The translations under genes and the position numbers were made by a program. The notes under the pieces are model-generated. The model ran no database searches. It saw only the letters and a program-made list of their open reading frames with translations, and was not told where the DNA came from. From positions 62,001 through 126,000 of the forward strand of contig JANVFP010000030.1 in the NCBI GenBank assembly GCA_027919835.1: a DNA stretch of 64,000 nt, in the 5' to 3' direction. Of the stretch, positions 43,826 to 53,950 are shown one piece after another (position 1 is the first letter of the stretch; every line of letters begins with the position of its first letter). This DNA comes from Lentinula raphanica. Its lineage: Eukaryota > Basidiomycota > Agaricomycetes > Agaricales > Omphalotaceae.

Positions 43826-45248
43826 CAGATTCAATATCCCTGCGCCGGCTGGTGCTAGCGCGGGAGTAGAGTGTTTCCCCGGCTCTACCTCTCAAAAATC
43901 TTCCTCAATGTCTCGTTTCTCTATCACTTCCACTCCCTCCCAAGTCATAACCAAAACCAAAACTACCACATCAACTGAAGTCAACAAGCAGACTATCCCT
44001 CCTGTCGTTACCCCCATTTCAAATGGTCATCCACTCAGCTCTCTAGATGAACATTCCTTTCTTCCTCACGTTAAGGCCAAGGATCGCCTCCGAACCTGGT
44101 CGTCCCCTTATTCAGTCCTTTCCCGCAATGATCGTGTCGCTACTTATGGCCTTAATATTGTTACAAAGGGTGAGAACGCCAAATCGATGGGCTTGGCGGA
44201 CTCAACTAAATCTTCTTACGCTGCGGGTCTCCTTCGTTATCACCAGTTTTGTGATTCAGAAAAGGTTTCTCACTCGCTCAGGATGCCAGCCTCAGAAACG
44301 CTTGTCCTCGGCTTCATAGGACACTATATGGGTTCAGTCTCCGGTTCAACCATCAGATCTTGGTTGTCGGGCATACGTGCTTGGCATATTCAACATGGAG
44401 CTCCATGGGTGCTAGATTCCTCACAGGAACTCAAGGTTGCTCGGGCAGGTGCACGAATTGCAGGTGCTCATCACTGCCGGCCGGTTCGAAACCCTATCGC
44501 TTTGACTCATATGATTGCACTGGCGCTCAATATCAATTTCAATGTTCCTTTCCACTGTGCTGTCTGGGCAGTAGCTTGCATGGCCTTTTGGGGCTGCCGA
44601 CGTTTAGGAGAACTTACAGTTCCCAAGGCAGATGGTCTAGATCCCAAACTTCATGCCTTAAAGTCGACTATCATCAATTTTGTTCATAACCCGGACGGGT
44701 CAACCAGATCAGTCTCTTTTCATATTCCCTGGACCAAAACAACTCGGGAACAGGGCGCTACGGTCACTGCTACAGGACAGTCAGGTACTCTTAGGGTCCT
44801 TTGCCCAGCTCAGGCAATGAAACGTCATCTCGAAGCCAATAACGTTGTCTCGTCAAGTTTTTCCTTATTCGCTTACCTAGATGAATCAGGCCATCCTCGA
44901 AACATGATCAAATCAGTATTCATGTCGTTTTGCAAGAAGATATGGGCTAAGGTTAACTTAGACAACGTACATGGTCACAGCTTCCGTATCGGCGGGGCAG
45001 TAGAATTGTTACTTGCAGGTGTTCCTCCCGAGGTGGTTGCAGCTACAGGTGGTTGGACCTCGCTCGCGTTCTTACTATATTGGCGCCGTTTTGAAGAAAT
45101 TATTCCTACTCATGTTTCCAAAGCTTACGATACACAGCAGATTTCCCGTTTACAAGATACTATGAAAGCTTATCAGAAGTCTCATAAAATTCCTAATTCA
45201 TTGTTAATAGCTCGTTCTTCAGGTGTAGATAATATGGACTCCGAGTAA
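43818..45248 (+). CDS. Ngaro tyrosine recombinase, copy 2
   Basis: Reads identically to the copy 1 recombinase (33411-34841), with the catalytic Arg, His-x-x-Arg and Tyr all present. It could supply recombinase activity even though gag of this copy is broken. Confidence 0.86.
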   Translation: MFSRFNIPAPAGASAGVECFPGSTSQKSSSMSRFSITSTPSQVITKTKTTTSTEVNKQTIPPVVTPISNGHPLSSLDEHSFLPHVKAKDRLRTWSSPYSVLSRNDRVATYGLNIVTKGENAKSMGLADSTKSSYAAGLLRYHQFCDSEKVSHSLRMPASETLVLGFIGHYMGSVSGSTIRSWLSGIRAWHIQHGAPWVLDSSQELKVARAGARIAGAHHCRPVRNPIALTHMIALALNINFNVPFHCAVWAVACMAFWGCRRLGELTVPKADGLDPKLHALKSTIINFVHNPDGSTRSVSFHIPWTKTTREQGATVTATGQSGTLRVLCPAQAMKRHLEANNVVSSSFSLFAYLDESGHPRNMIKSVFMSFCKKIWAKVNLDNVHGHSFRIGGAVELLLAGVPPEVVAATGGWTSLAFLLYWRRFEEIIPTHVSKAYDTQQISRLQDTMKAYQKSHKIPNSLLIARSSGVDNMDSE

Positions 45249-45389
45249 ATATATTATAGCTATCGATGACCACATAGCCTTTCGCTCTATTTGGGGGTGG
45301 CCATCCGCCCAGCTCCTCACCTGGACTCCGGCTGTATTGGGAGCTCTAGGCTCTATTTGGACGTAGGCTTGCCGGAGTCCAGGGTGGGA

Positions 45390-45588
45390 GCGCGGGGCCA
45401 AGCCCCAGCCAAACACACAATACTCCATTGTACGAGGAGACTCGGATAGCCTCGATACTAGCTTATTCCGAGATAGGTGTAGCCTATCGGAGGATAAGCG
45501 AAAAGAGGCGTGAGAGTTCGGTTGAGCGCTTAACTCTTTGCAACCGAACTCTCACCGCCGTTGCATACATCGTGCTCTTTTCTCAGCG
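45390..45588 (+). repeat. Fused B1-A2 repeats of Ngaro copy 2
   Basis: B1 (45390-45466) and A2 (45465-45588) share two bases, as in copy 1. Confidence 0.88.
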
Positions 45589-45717
45589 CCCACCTCCCTC
45601 CCTGGTCCAAAGATTTCTTGTTGAGCTTAATCCTTACAGGCACAGGTGAAAACCAGTGTTCCGGATTGACTCCGCGCATTTGGGACTCATAGTTTAACTT
45701 AGTTTGATTGCCCACCC

Positions 45718-45794
45718 GCGCGGGGCCAAGCCCCAGCCAAACACACAATACTCCATTGTACGAGGAGACTCGGATAGCCTCGATACTAGCTTAT
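45718..45794 (+). repeat. Split direct repeat B2, right end of Ngaro copy 2
   Basis: The same 77 bp as B2 of copy 1. Sixty-five bases of outer-element sequence follow before the right flank repeat. Confidence 0.88.
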
Positions 45795-45859
45795 CGGTCA
45801 GCTCGGAAATAATCGGTCAAAAAGGTCGGGCGTGGGAACCCTTGGCTTGTAGTAGTAGC

Positions 45860-45869
45860 CCGTTGTCAG
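45860..45869. repeat. Right 10-bp flank repeat of the array (putative TSD)
   Basis: CCGTTGTCAG, matching 28154-28163. Host sequence follows, and the isochorismatase ATG is only 39 bases further on. Confidence 0.6.
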
Positions 45870-45908
45870 GCCAAACTTATTTCTGTACTCTGTTAATTAA
45901 CAGCAATA

Positions 45909-46874
45909 ATGTCAACTCGTACCGTCTTCCTTCTCTGCGATCTTCAGACCAAATTCCGTGAGTAATTCTGGTGGAAAACCCCCTATGCAGTGAATCTACA
46001 TATCTCTAGGATCCGCCATTTATCAATTCAACCATGTCGTACAGACAACGAACAAGATGCTCAAGATAGCGAAGGTTCACAATTCGTCTGTCGCATGTAC
46101 TACTCATAACAGCATTTTCATGTAGCTGTTCGAAATTCCTGTTTTGGCGACGACCCAGAACGCCAGAGGCATGAGTTCTTGATAACTCTTCAATGCTCAC
46201 TGCCATTTGCGTTATGATTGCAGCACTCGGTCCAATCGATCCTGATGTTGATCTTCCTTCGCTGGGCAACCTTCACCGGCAGACTTTGGATAAAACCCTT
46301 TTCTCGATGTCTACGCCCGAGGTTCAGCAAATTCTAAGGGACTTACACACTAGAACTGTAGTCCTCATGGGTATCGAAGTAAGGAACTACGCTATATTTT
46401 ACTGCATAATTTTTGAATCTAACCAACCTGTCTCCCCTGTTTGTCAGTCACATATCTGTGTACTCCAAACAGCATTCGAACTCAAGAAGGATTTCCAAGT
46501 ATATGTCGTGGCCGACGCCGTATCTTCGTGCAACTCCTTCGAGATACCGATCGCCTTTGATGCCATGCGCCATGCTGGAGTTCAAGTACTCACCAGCGAG
46601 AGCATAGGGTTTTTGCTAATGCGCGATGCTTCTTTGCCTGCATTCAAAGAATTGGCGCGTATAGTAAAGGAATCGAAGGAGAGTACCAAAGCCGCCGGAG
46701 AAGCTCTCTTACTTCTCGTCGTAAGTGAGTATATAGATCAATGAATCATGTATTGTTTGCATCCTGACTTAACAGGACTCAATCCTTAAGTTGGCAACGT
46801 TCCGAGCTGAACTTCTATCGAGTTTCGGACACAATGCCCTACCAGCCTCGACCCATGTGGTTACTACGTTCTGA
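45909..46874 (+). CDS. Isochorismatase-family hydrolase (ISOC2-like)
   Basis: A cysteine hydrolase of the isochorismatase-like fold; the substrate is unknown in fungi. The catalytic triad is visible after splicing: Asp in FLLCDLQTKFR, Lys in QTLDKTLFSM and Cys in GIESHICVLQTAF. The sheet strands IPVLATTQNARALGP and FQVYVVADAVSSCNS also fit. About five introns occur. The third appears to be a GC-AG intron (46169-46223), because using GC gives the expected Ala-Leu-Gly; a GT donor six bases downstream is a weaker alternative. The last exon ends at 46874. The mobile array ends 39 bp upstream, so the original promoter has been pushed away. Confidence 0.82.
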
Positions 46875-47117
46875 TCTGAACTCTTCTGAACTGCATATTC
46901 TAGAGAAAATCGGTTCTTCGGAGAAGGTCATGTAAATTCTGAAGCGAAACGCGGACATCCGCTACCCACACTCTGCGTCTTTCTCCTTGGATTAGCAAGC
47001 ACGAACAATTCAGTTACCTAGTCACCAGTCCTTTCACTCAATCATTCGGCCAGTTTTTGCGAAGGGTAAAATTGGTGAAAATGTTCTTTGTGGACTGATT
47101 TTGACCTCGAGGCTCCA

Positions 47118-47124
47118 TATAAAT
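47118..47124 (+). promoter_or_regulatory. TATA box of the secreted hydrolase gene
   Basis: TATAAAT lies 34 bases before the ATG at 47159, in the usual place for a TATA element with a short leader. Confidence 0.5.
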
Positions 47125-47158
47125 CATAGGTCCTACTGACCAACTCCAAGTCGACAAG

Positions 47159-48432
47159 ATGCTGCACTCCCTCTCCGGTATCTCTTCTCTTCTCACCCTC
47201 CTTCTGCTGTCAACAACATGCCTCTCATCCCAATCCCAACTACAAGGGACTCTGCACCGCCGTAACTATTTCTACGTCGGCGAGCAATACGTTGACGAAC
47301 CCGGCACACACAACAGTACTGAAATAGCTTTCGGGCAAATCTATGTGGAACATCTCGTTCCAGCCACCGTCACCCAAACACTACCGATACTGATGATTCA
47401 CGGACATGGAATGACTGGAACGAATTTTCTGAATACACCTGATGGGAGACTGGGTTGGGCGGATTATTTCATGAGTCAAGGCTTCGAGGTTAGTGTCGAC
47501 GGTGCTTCTACCTTTCATATTTATACTAATATCTGATCGATTCAAATGGCACTAGATCTACATTGTCGACCAACCCTCCAGGGGACGATCCGCTTGGCAA
47601 ATGGGCATTGACGGGAACGAAAGTGCTTATGATGCTACTACCATCTCGTCTCATTTCACAGCCGTGGAGAAGTTCAACCTATGGCCCCAGGCCTCCTTGC
47701 ACACGCAGTGGCCAGGGAGCGGGATAGCGGGAGACGCGATCTTTGACAATTTCTACGCGTCAACAGTTCCTAGTCTGAATTCGGATGAAGAAAGCTCAGT
47801 GAAAGTGAAGAGAGCCATGGGTAAACTCTTGGATGACATTGGGGTATGATCAATCGCTCTTCATCGCAAGACACTACATCGAAAAGTTGATTGTCTTTCA
47901 CCTTTAGCCTGTGATCCTGCTCACTCATTCACAATCTGGTCAATACGGATGGATCTTAGGCGACTTCCGTCCTTCCCTAGTCAAAACCATCATCGCTCTT
48001 GAACCTATTGGACCACCTTTCATAAACGCAGTCTTTCCTCCCCTGACACCCGCCCGTCCTTTCGGCGTAACTGAAATCCCTGTGACGTACTCCCCACCGA
48101 TTTCTTCTGCGTCCGAACTGAAGACTGAAGTCGTTCCCTCTCTCACCAATGCTTCCTTGGGAACAACTTGTTTCCAACAAGCTGCTCCGGCAAGACAGAT
48201 GGTCAATCTGAAGGATATACCGACGCTCGTAGTGACTTCGGAGTCGAGTTATCATGCTGTATATGACTCTTGCACGGTTGGGTATCTAGCTCAGGCAGGT
48301 GTCCCCGTCACGCATGTTCAGTTAGCAGATGTGGGTATCAAAGGAAACGCCCATATGATGTTCATGGAAAAGAATGGATTAGAGATTGCAGAGAAGGTGG
48401 TTCTGGAGTGGATCAATAAAACAGTTGCATGA
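47159..48432 (+). CDS. Secreted alpha/beta hydrolase (esterase-like)
   Basis: An extracellular hydrolase; the substrate is unknown. A signal peptide (ISSLLTLLLLSTTCLSSQSQ) precedes a mature part with the oxyanion-loop motif LMIHGHGMTG, a PSRGRSAW segment and the nucleophile elbow LLTHSQSGQYGW (Ser in Ser-x-Ser-x-Gly context). The late acid region is in IPTLVVTSESS, and the catalytic His is probably in KGNAHMMFMEKNG. Three exons, with introns near 47489-47555 and 47845-47909. Its overall plan matches fungal secreted AB-hydrolase-1 proteins of about 370 residues. Convergent with the next, minus-strand gene. Confidence 0.82.
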
Positions 48433-48605
48433 TACTAATTAGTCGAAGTCAATCTCAATCTAGGAGAACGAATTCTTACGTTCTTCATTCTCCTCAGACC
48501 AAACGAATGAGAGAATAAAATACGTGTGATTGATTGGGTGTTCTGTTTGACAATGCGATAGATGTGAGTAAGCTATGAACTATGTACACTACGATATCGG
48601 TCAAT

Positions 48606-51600
48606 TTAAGCAAAGCTCATTTCCTTCATGATTATACTCCTACGGCTTTGAACGCTTCGCTTCGAGGGCCCGCTCGAAGAAGAAGAGCTGCTAGAGGATG
48701 ACGAGGATGAGCTGCTCGACGAAGAACTGGACGAAGAACTCGATGAGGAGGACGTAGTGCCCGATGGGGATGTAGATGAACTACTGGAAGATGAGCTTGC
48801 GTTGGCACTGGAACTCGAGGATGAAGACGTGGAGGTGGTTGACGAGCCATCCGAGCCGTCTGCGCATGGGCAACCAGAGTCTGCACCGGTAGCCGAAGTT
48901 CCAGTGGGGGTAGCAGACGCTGCAGCACCCGTGGCACTCGCAGAATCAGCGGAGCTGCCAGATGAGCCTGTATCCGAGTCTGAACTTGCTGAGCCAGAGC
49001 CAGAGCCTGAATCTAAGCCTGAACTCGCGGAACCAGAGCCAGAGCCTGAACTCGAGCCTGAACCTGAACCTGCACCTGAGCTTGAGCCTGAACCTGAACC
49101 TGAACAAGACGAACCAGTAGAGCTTCCAGATCCTGAATCAGTGCCAGTGGCAGCGCCGGGGGTTCCCGTAGCTGAAGAAGTGTCTCCCGAGCCTGTGCTG
49201 GTTCCTGCACCAGATGCTGAGCCTGGCGTTGCACCTGTGGAACCGCTGGATGAGCCGCTGGCTCCCGGACTTGAGGAGTCTGTGGAAGCACTAGAGCCAT
49301 CTGTACCAGTTGCGCCTGTGGGAGTGGCAGCACTACCAGAGTCGGTACCAGACGCTCCTGTGGCCGCACCTGAAGAGTCACCAGACGCGCCTGTGGCCGC
49401 ACCGGATGAATCAGTGCCAGTTGCGCCTGTGGGATTGGCAGCACTAGAAGAGTCGGTACCAGACGCTCCTGTAGCCGCACCTGAAGAGTCACCAGAAGAG
49501 TCACCAGACGCGCCTGTGGCAGCACCAGATGAATCAGTGCCAGTGGCGCCTGTGGGAGTGGCAGCACTAGAAGAGTCGGTGCCTGTAGGGGCACTGGGAG
49601 AGTCTGCACCAGTTGAGTCAGTAGGAGCACTGGAAGAGTCTGTGCCTGTCGCGCCTGTGGGGGTGGCAGCACTGGAAGAATCCGTGCCTGTCGCGCCGGA
49701 AGGAGTGGCAGCACTGGAAGAATCTGCGCCAGTTGCGCCGGAGGGAGTGGCAGAACTGGAAGAATCTGTTGCCGCACCAGACGAATCAGCACCGGCTGCA
49801 CCAGTGGCAGCACCAGACGAATCAGCACCTGAGGCAGTGGAAGGAGATGCACCATCCGTCGACGAAGCGCTTGACGAGGTACCAGAACCGGTTGAGTCTG
49901 GACAACCACAGTCTGTGCCCGTGCTTGAATCTCCAGATGCACCAGAGGCAGTAGAGCTTGACCCGTCTACTCCCCTAGTGCTGGCCGAAGCAGAATCTGC
50001 TCCGGAGGTGGATGATGCAGAGGAACCATCTCCAGCTCCAGTGGGAGAAGCGGCAGAGGCACCGTCTCCAGATGCGGTGGGAGAGGCGGCAGAGGAACCG
50101 TCTCCAGCTCCAGTGGGAGATGCAGCAGAAGAACCGTCTCCAGCTCCGGTGGGGGAAGCAGCAGAAGAGCCGTCTCCAGCTCCAGTGGGAGACGCGGCAG
50201 AGGAACCATCACCAGCTCCAGTGGGAGAGGCGGCGGAACCAGAATCCGCTGAGGAGGAAGCAGCACCAGAGGATGCACCCGATGAATCACCGTCTTGGCT
50301 GGTGGTGGAATCCGAATCAGATGCAGCCGGAGATGAAGGGGTCGCGGCGCCGGGGGCAGTCGGGCTAGAAGAGTCCGAAGAGCCAGCAGCAGATGAGGTA
50401 GCACTTCCCGAATCCGTACTTCCTGCAGCACCAGACGAAGTAGCACTTGCTGCGTCACCGGACGAGGTAGCACTTCCGGAGTCAGCCCCTGCAGCACCAG
50501 TTGAGGTAGCACTTCCGGAGTCGGCACCTGCAGCACCAGAGGAGGTAGCACTTCCGGAGTCAGCGCTTCCTGCAGCACCAGAAGAGGTAGCACTGCCGGA
50601 ATCAGCACTTCCTGCAGAACCAGAGGAGGTGGCACTGCCAGAGTCAGCACTTCCTGCAGCACCAGAAGAGGTGGCACTCCCCGAATCTGCGCTCCCTGCA
50701 GCACCGGAAGCAGCACCAGACGAATCAGCACTGCCTGAAGACGCCGAGCTGCCGGATGCGCCAGCAGAGCCAGTTGAAGCGCTGGATCCTCCGCTCAAGC
50801 AAGCCTGATAATCTTTCTGACAGGTATAACTTGCAGCGTTAGCACCGGCACTCTGCCAGTCTGTGTTGCATTTCGTCCAGGCAGTGTTGCAAGCCTCATA
50901 GTTGGAGGTACCTGTAGTGGATGCTGAGCCGGAGGTCGAAGCAGAGCCTGAATCAGAGGCAGATCCAGTTGTGGACGCGGAACCGGAATCGCTAGCAGAT
51001 CCAGAAGCTGTGGCGGAAGACGAACCGTCGGTGGGTGTCGAGGCGGACCCAGAGTCGGTAGGAGCTGAGGCGGAACCAGTGTCTGCGGAAGACGAGGAAT
51101 CAGACGCTGCTCCTGATGTAGCAGGAGAGCTGGCGGAGGCGGCTGACGAAGTACCAGTGGGTGATGCTGAATCAGCTCCGGAAGCACCAGCTGGTGAAGA
51201 AGCGTCTGCAGAACCAGTCGTGGAGGAAGAACCATCTCCAGAGTCGGTTGAGGCACCAGCAGAAGCACTCGAGCTAGCGGAAGCACCGTTGGCACTAGCC
51301 GAGCTACTTGCATGAGCTGCACGGGCCTGAAGTACTTGGGCATTCCTGCGCGCTTTCCTAGACCAGATTGCTGAACCAGTAAGAGTACCGGTGGTCGACG
51401 AGGGCTCGTTGTCAGCGTTGATTTGGGATTCGATGATGGCGCCGAGGTCGTCAGCATAGTTGAAATCAGAGCCCGTGCTAGTTCCAGCGTCCTCAGTCAA
51501 TGAGTCACTGTTACCAGCGTCAAGTGGGGAACCAATGATAACGCCAAGGTTTCCAGAGTCCGTGCTGCTTCCAGAGCCCTCAGAGAATGAGTCACCAGTG

Positions 51601-52489
51601 TCAGCGTTGAGTTGGGATTCGATGAGTGCGCCAAGGTCGCTACCAGAATTGACATCAGAATCCGTGCTCAGTCCAGAGTCCATGCCAAGTCCAGAGTCCA
51701 TGCCGAGGCCGGAATCCTCAGTCGATGAGGCCCCAGTGTCAGCGTCGAGTTCGTCGATGAGGACGCCAAGCTCCTCAGCATATTCGGGTTCAGAGCCCGT
51801 GGTGAGTCCATCGTCTTCGTAACCTTCCTCGTCTTCATAACCTTCTTCATCATCGTCATCATAATATCCGTCCTCATCGTCCTCTTCGGGTCCGCATGAG
51901 CATCCGCTATCGTTCGTTTCAATGGTGATCTTTGCGTTCGAGGAAGTGGGGATGTTGATGACAATTCCGGAGTCTGGAGGATCATGGTATGGGTTAATAA
52001 ATTAAAACATCGACTACAAAAAAAGCTGACCCGAAGAGGTGGTGCTGATTGCAGAAGGAGCAACGAGAGCACCGAGATTACCAATTGACGAGTCAGTAGC
52101 AGCCGCTAGAATGAATCAAATGAGCTCTTTTGGCTCAAAATCGATAAAAAATATAACCTACGTAGTTCAGCTGTAATTGTGGTGATAGAATCCGAAGTTG
52201 AATCGCTTAGACTGCTCGAGTCCCCAGACGCATCCTGGCGCTTGGTTTCCCTTATCGAAGACCGAAGAAATCTCAGTTTTTTTCGAACTTGACAAGCAAA
52301 AAGTGACAACTCACCGAGAGACAATACCTTTGGGTGGGGTCCATCTGTTATGATCGTCAGAGGATGTAAGGGATAAGAAATAACCAGTTTCCGTCACCTC
52401 AATGGAGCAGCGGTAGTCAACACTACGCTGCGCAGGAGAATGAGACCGACAAGAATTTGGGTAGAGGCGGACAATTCGTTAAATAACAT
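48606..52489 (-). CDS. Giant secreted Ser/Ala/Gly-rich protein
   Basis: Function unknown; probably an extracellular or cell-wall protein. The ATG at 52489 starts a signal peptide (STQILVGLILLRSVVLTTAA) followed by a Kex2-like Lys-Arg before QDASGDSSS. Small exons lead to the main exon below about 51975, which encodes a Cys pair (SGCSCGPEEDDE), a Tyr/Asp/Glu-rich segment, repeats around GLGMDSG, and then a four-Cys block (EACNTAWTKC...CQKDYQAC) like those in other fungal secreted proteins. About 750 residues of repeats follow, including six copies of SPTGAGDGSSAA or variants and many GAAGSADSGSAT units, then poly-Ser. The end has two dibasic sites (SKRSVQSRRSIIMKEMSFA) and no GPI-type hydrophobic tail. 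It is expected to be heavily O-glycosylated. Confidence 0.8.
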
Positions 52490-53950
52490 TGTCAAAAGAA
52501 AGTTGCGAGAGATAGAGGAAGAACAAAACTCTGATTCTCGTTGGCGAGGCCAAAGGACGACAGGTCAACCAGTAACCTGCGTGGGTGTGAGAGGGAGAGC
52601 ACAGCTGGGGTGCCAACATCTCGAACCCGATATTTTATAGCTCGTTTGAAATCAATTCATCACCGTCCATCACTGCTTTCTTGATGAAACAGAAACAAAT
52701 TCCTCATGGAGCAACGGCTAATTTTTGAAATCCATGTGCAGAAGTCGGATTCCGTAGCATGTCCGTTGGGCAAGTTCAAAACCTATTTAGATGTGCGGAG
52801 TGATTAGAGCAGGATAAAAGCTGCAGTCCATATCATCTACCACTTACTTTGTAGAGCCCAGAGTTATCCCAAGGTGAAACCGTTGACTGTATTTTCTAGA
52901 GATGAACATTGAATAGCTCTACCCGCCTCTTCAATGGACATCAGTGTCGGGGAGGAGATAGTGAAGCGTGGAAACTTGTGAGATATTTTTGTTCGCACGA
53001 TTCCGGTTTTCAGGGACGACGGCATCAGGGCGCACAACTCGTTTCGAACTTCAGAGGCTTTTTCTCTTCAACTTGAATCTCTCTTGTCTATCTTGCAACT
53101 TGAAGGGAGGCCTCAGTCTACCTCAAGACTTCCTCAGGTCATGATAATCCAAGCCTAGAAAATGCCTTGGTACAAAGATTCTATCCCGAGCGCTGATGCA
53201 GTGCCGGTGTTGAAACCAACCCCGTTTCAAAGATGAGCTAAATAAAACTTGATAAGTAACATCGCTGGTGGCCAGCAGCACTGCACAGCTAGCGTCGCTT
53301 GTATTTGAACGATTTGCTGCATATGCACACTGGCAAAATGTACGCCGCAGCAGCATGCTAATCTATACCAATCGTATCATCCGAATCGCAAAAGATCGCA
53401 GAGGTTTCGTGCAGAATGATGAATCGTATCTTCGGGCCCCTCATCGATCAAGCCCAGTCCTTGCACCACCCATAATCGAATTCATAACCCGAAAGATCGC
53501 TCTCAGAAGACAGTCGAAGGAGATTGATGTCTGGCATACTTGTAGGACTCGGAAGGGCCAAGGAGGAGCCACAACAAGAGTCTCATCATGAGAGACCTGT
53601 AGCTACTTACGGATGAGAGGAATCTCACTGGAGTTTTTATCCATTGGACATGAGCCATACATAATTTTTGAAGTCCTGTAAATACGCATTGAGTCTGTAG
53701 CCTGGGGCCTGGGCCCTGCATGAACGGAGGACCTGGAGGCTGGACTTGACTTTTATGGATTTTTTTCGGCTCATCCCGCCTCGACAGGCCGGCACTCGGC
53801 GACGGACGTATTAGTCATGAGATGATTGTCATCACCTGCAAAGTGACGCAAGCATCTTTTGATTCCGAGGGTTACTAACAGGCAGCTAACAGGCTATATG
53901 TAGCGTCCTATCACTGTACAGTGTGTTTATCTTTCCTCATTTCCATCCCC
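52490..53950. other. Divergent intergenic region, no gene seen
   Basis: About 1.46 kb between the starts of the Ser-rich protein gene and the lipase gene. Open frames are short and unconvincing. A TATA-like site for the minus-strand gene is at 52631-52639. Confidence 0.5.
52631..52639 (-). promoter_or_regulatory. TATA box of the Ser-rich protein gene
   Basis: TATAAAATA on the minus strand, about 140 bases before the ATG at 52489. Confidence 0.45.

Larger units (their letters stand above)
36856..45794 (+). mobile_element. Ngaro-type YR retrotransposon, copy 2 (gag broken)
   Basis: A second copy of the retroelement at an offset of 7,297 bp before and 10,407 bp after an internal insertion. Repeats A1 (36856-36979), B1/A2 (45390-45588) and B2 (45718-45794) are all kept. 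RT and recombinase frames remain open. Gag carries a one-base deletion near 38106 and a 3.1 kb foldback insertion at 38188-41291, so this copy cannot make full-length gag but might be helped by copy 1. Confidence 0.88.
28164..45859. mobile_element. Nested, tandemly duplicated mobile-element array
   Basis: Unit 1 (28164-35452) and unit 2 (35461-45859) are head-to-tail copies of one sequence; unit 2 is longer only because of a 3.1 kb insertion. CCGTTGTCAG borders the array at 28154-28163 and 45860-45869, and CCGTTGTG (two bases shorter) separates the units at 35453-35460. This looks like a target-site duplication of an outer element followed by duplication across it. Within each unit the outer sequence is interrupted by a MITE and by a Ngaro-type retrotransposon. 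I found only a handful of single-base differences between the units in the parts compared, so the duplication is recent. Confidence 0.85.

Noticed and set aside
28164..45859. Tandem unit as a pure assembly artefact
   Set aside because: The second unit has its own changes (single-base differences, a C deletion and the foldback insertion with a target duplication) and the junction lacks two bases of the flank repeat, so a simple collapse or duplication error is unlikely, though long reads should confirm it.
48606..48700. GPI-anchored adhesin interpretation of the Ser-rich protein
   Set aside because: The C-terminus is charged and dibasic (KRSVQSRRSIIMKEMSFA) with no hydrophobic GPI tail.
48757..50808. 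A 683-residue plus-strand open frame made mostly of Glu, Pro, Ala and Val
   Set aside because: It lies antisense to the Ser-rich secreted protein. The repeats keep the opposite strand open by composition alone, and the minus strand has the signal peptide, splice sites and Cys motifs.
53268..53591. 107-residue plus-strand frame between two genes
   Set aside because: It has no domain, splice context or composition to support it, and lies in the shared promoter region.
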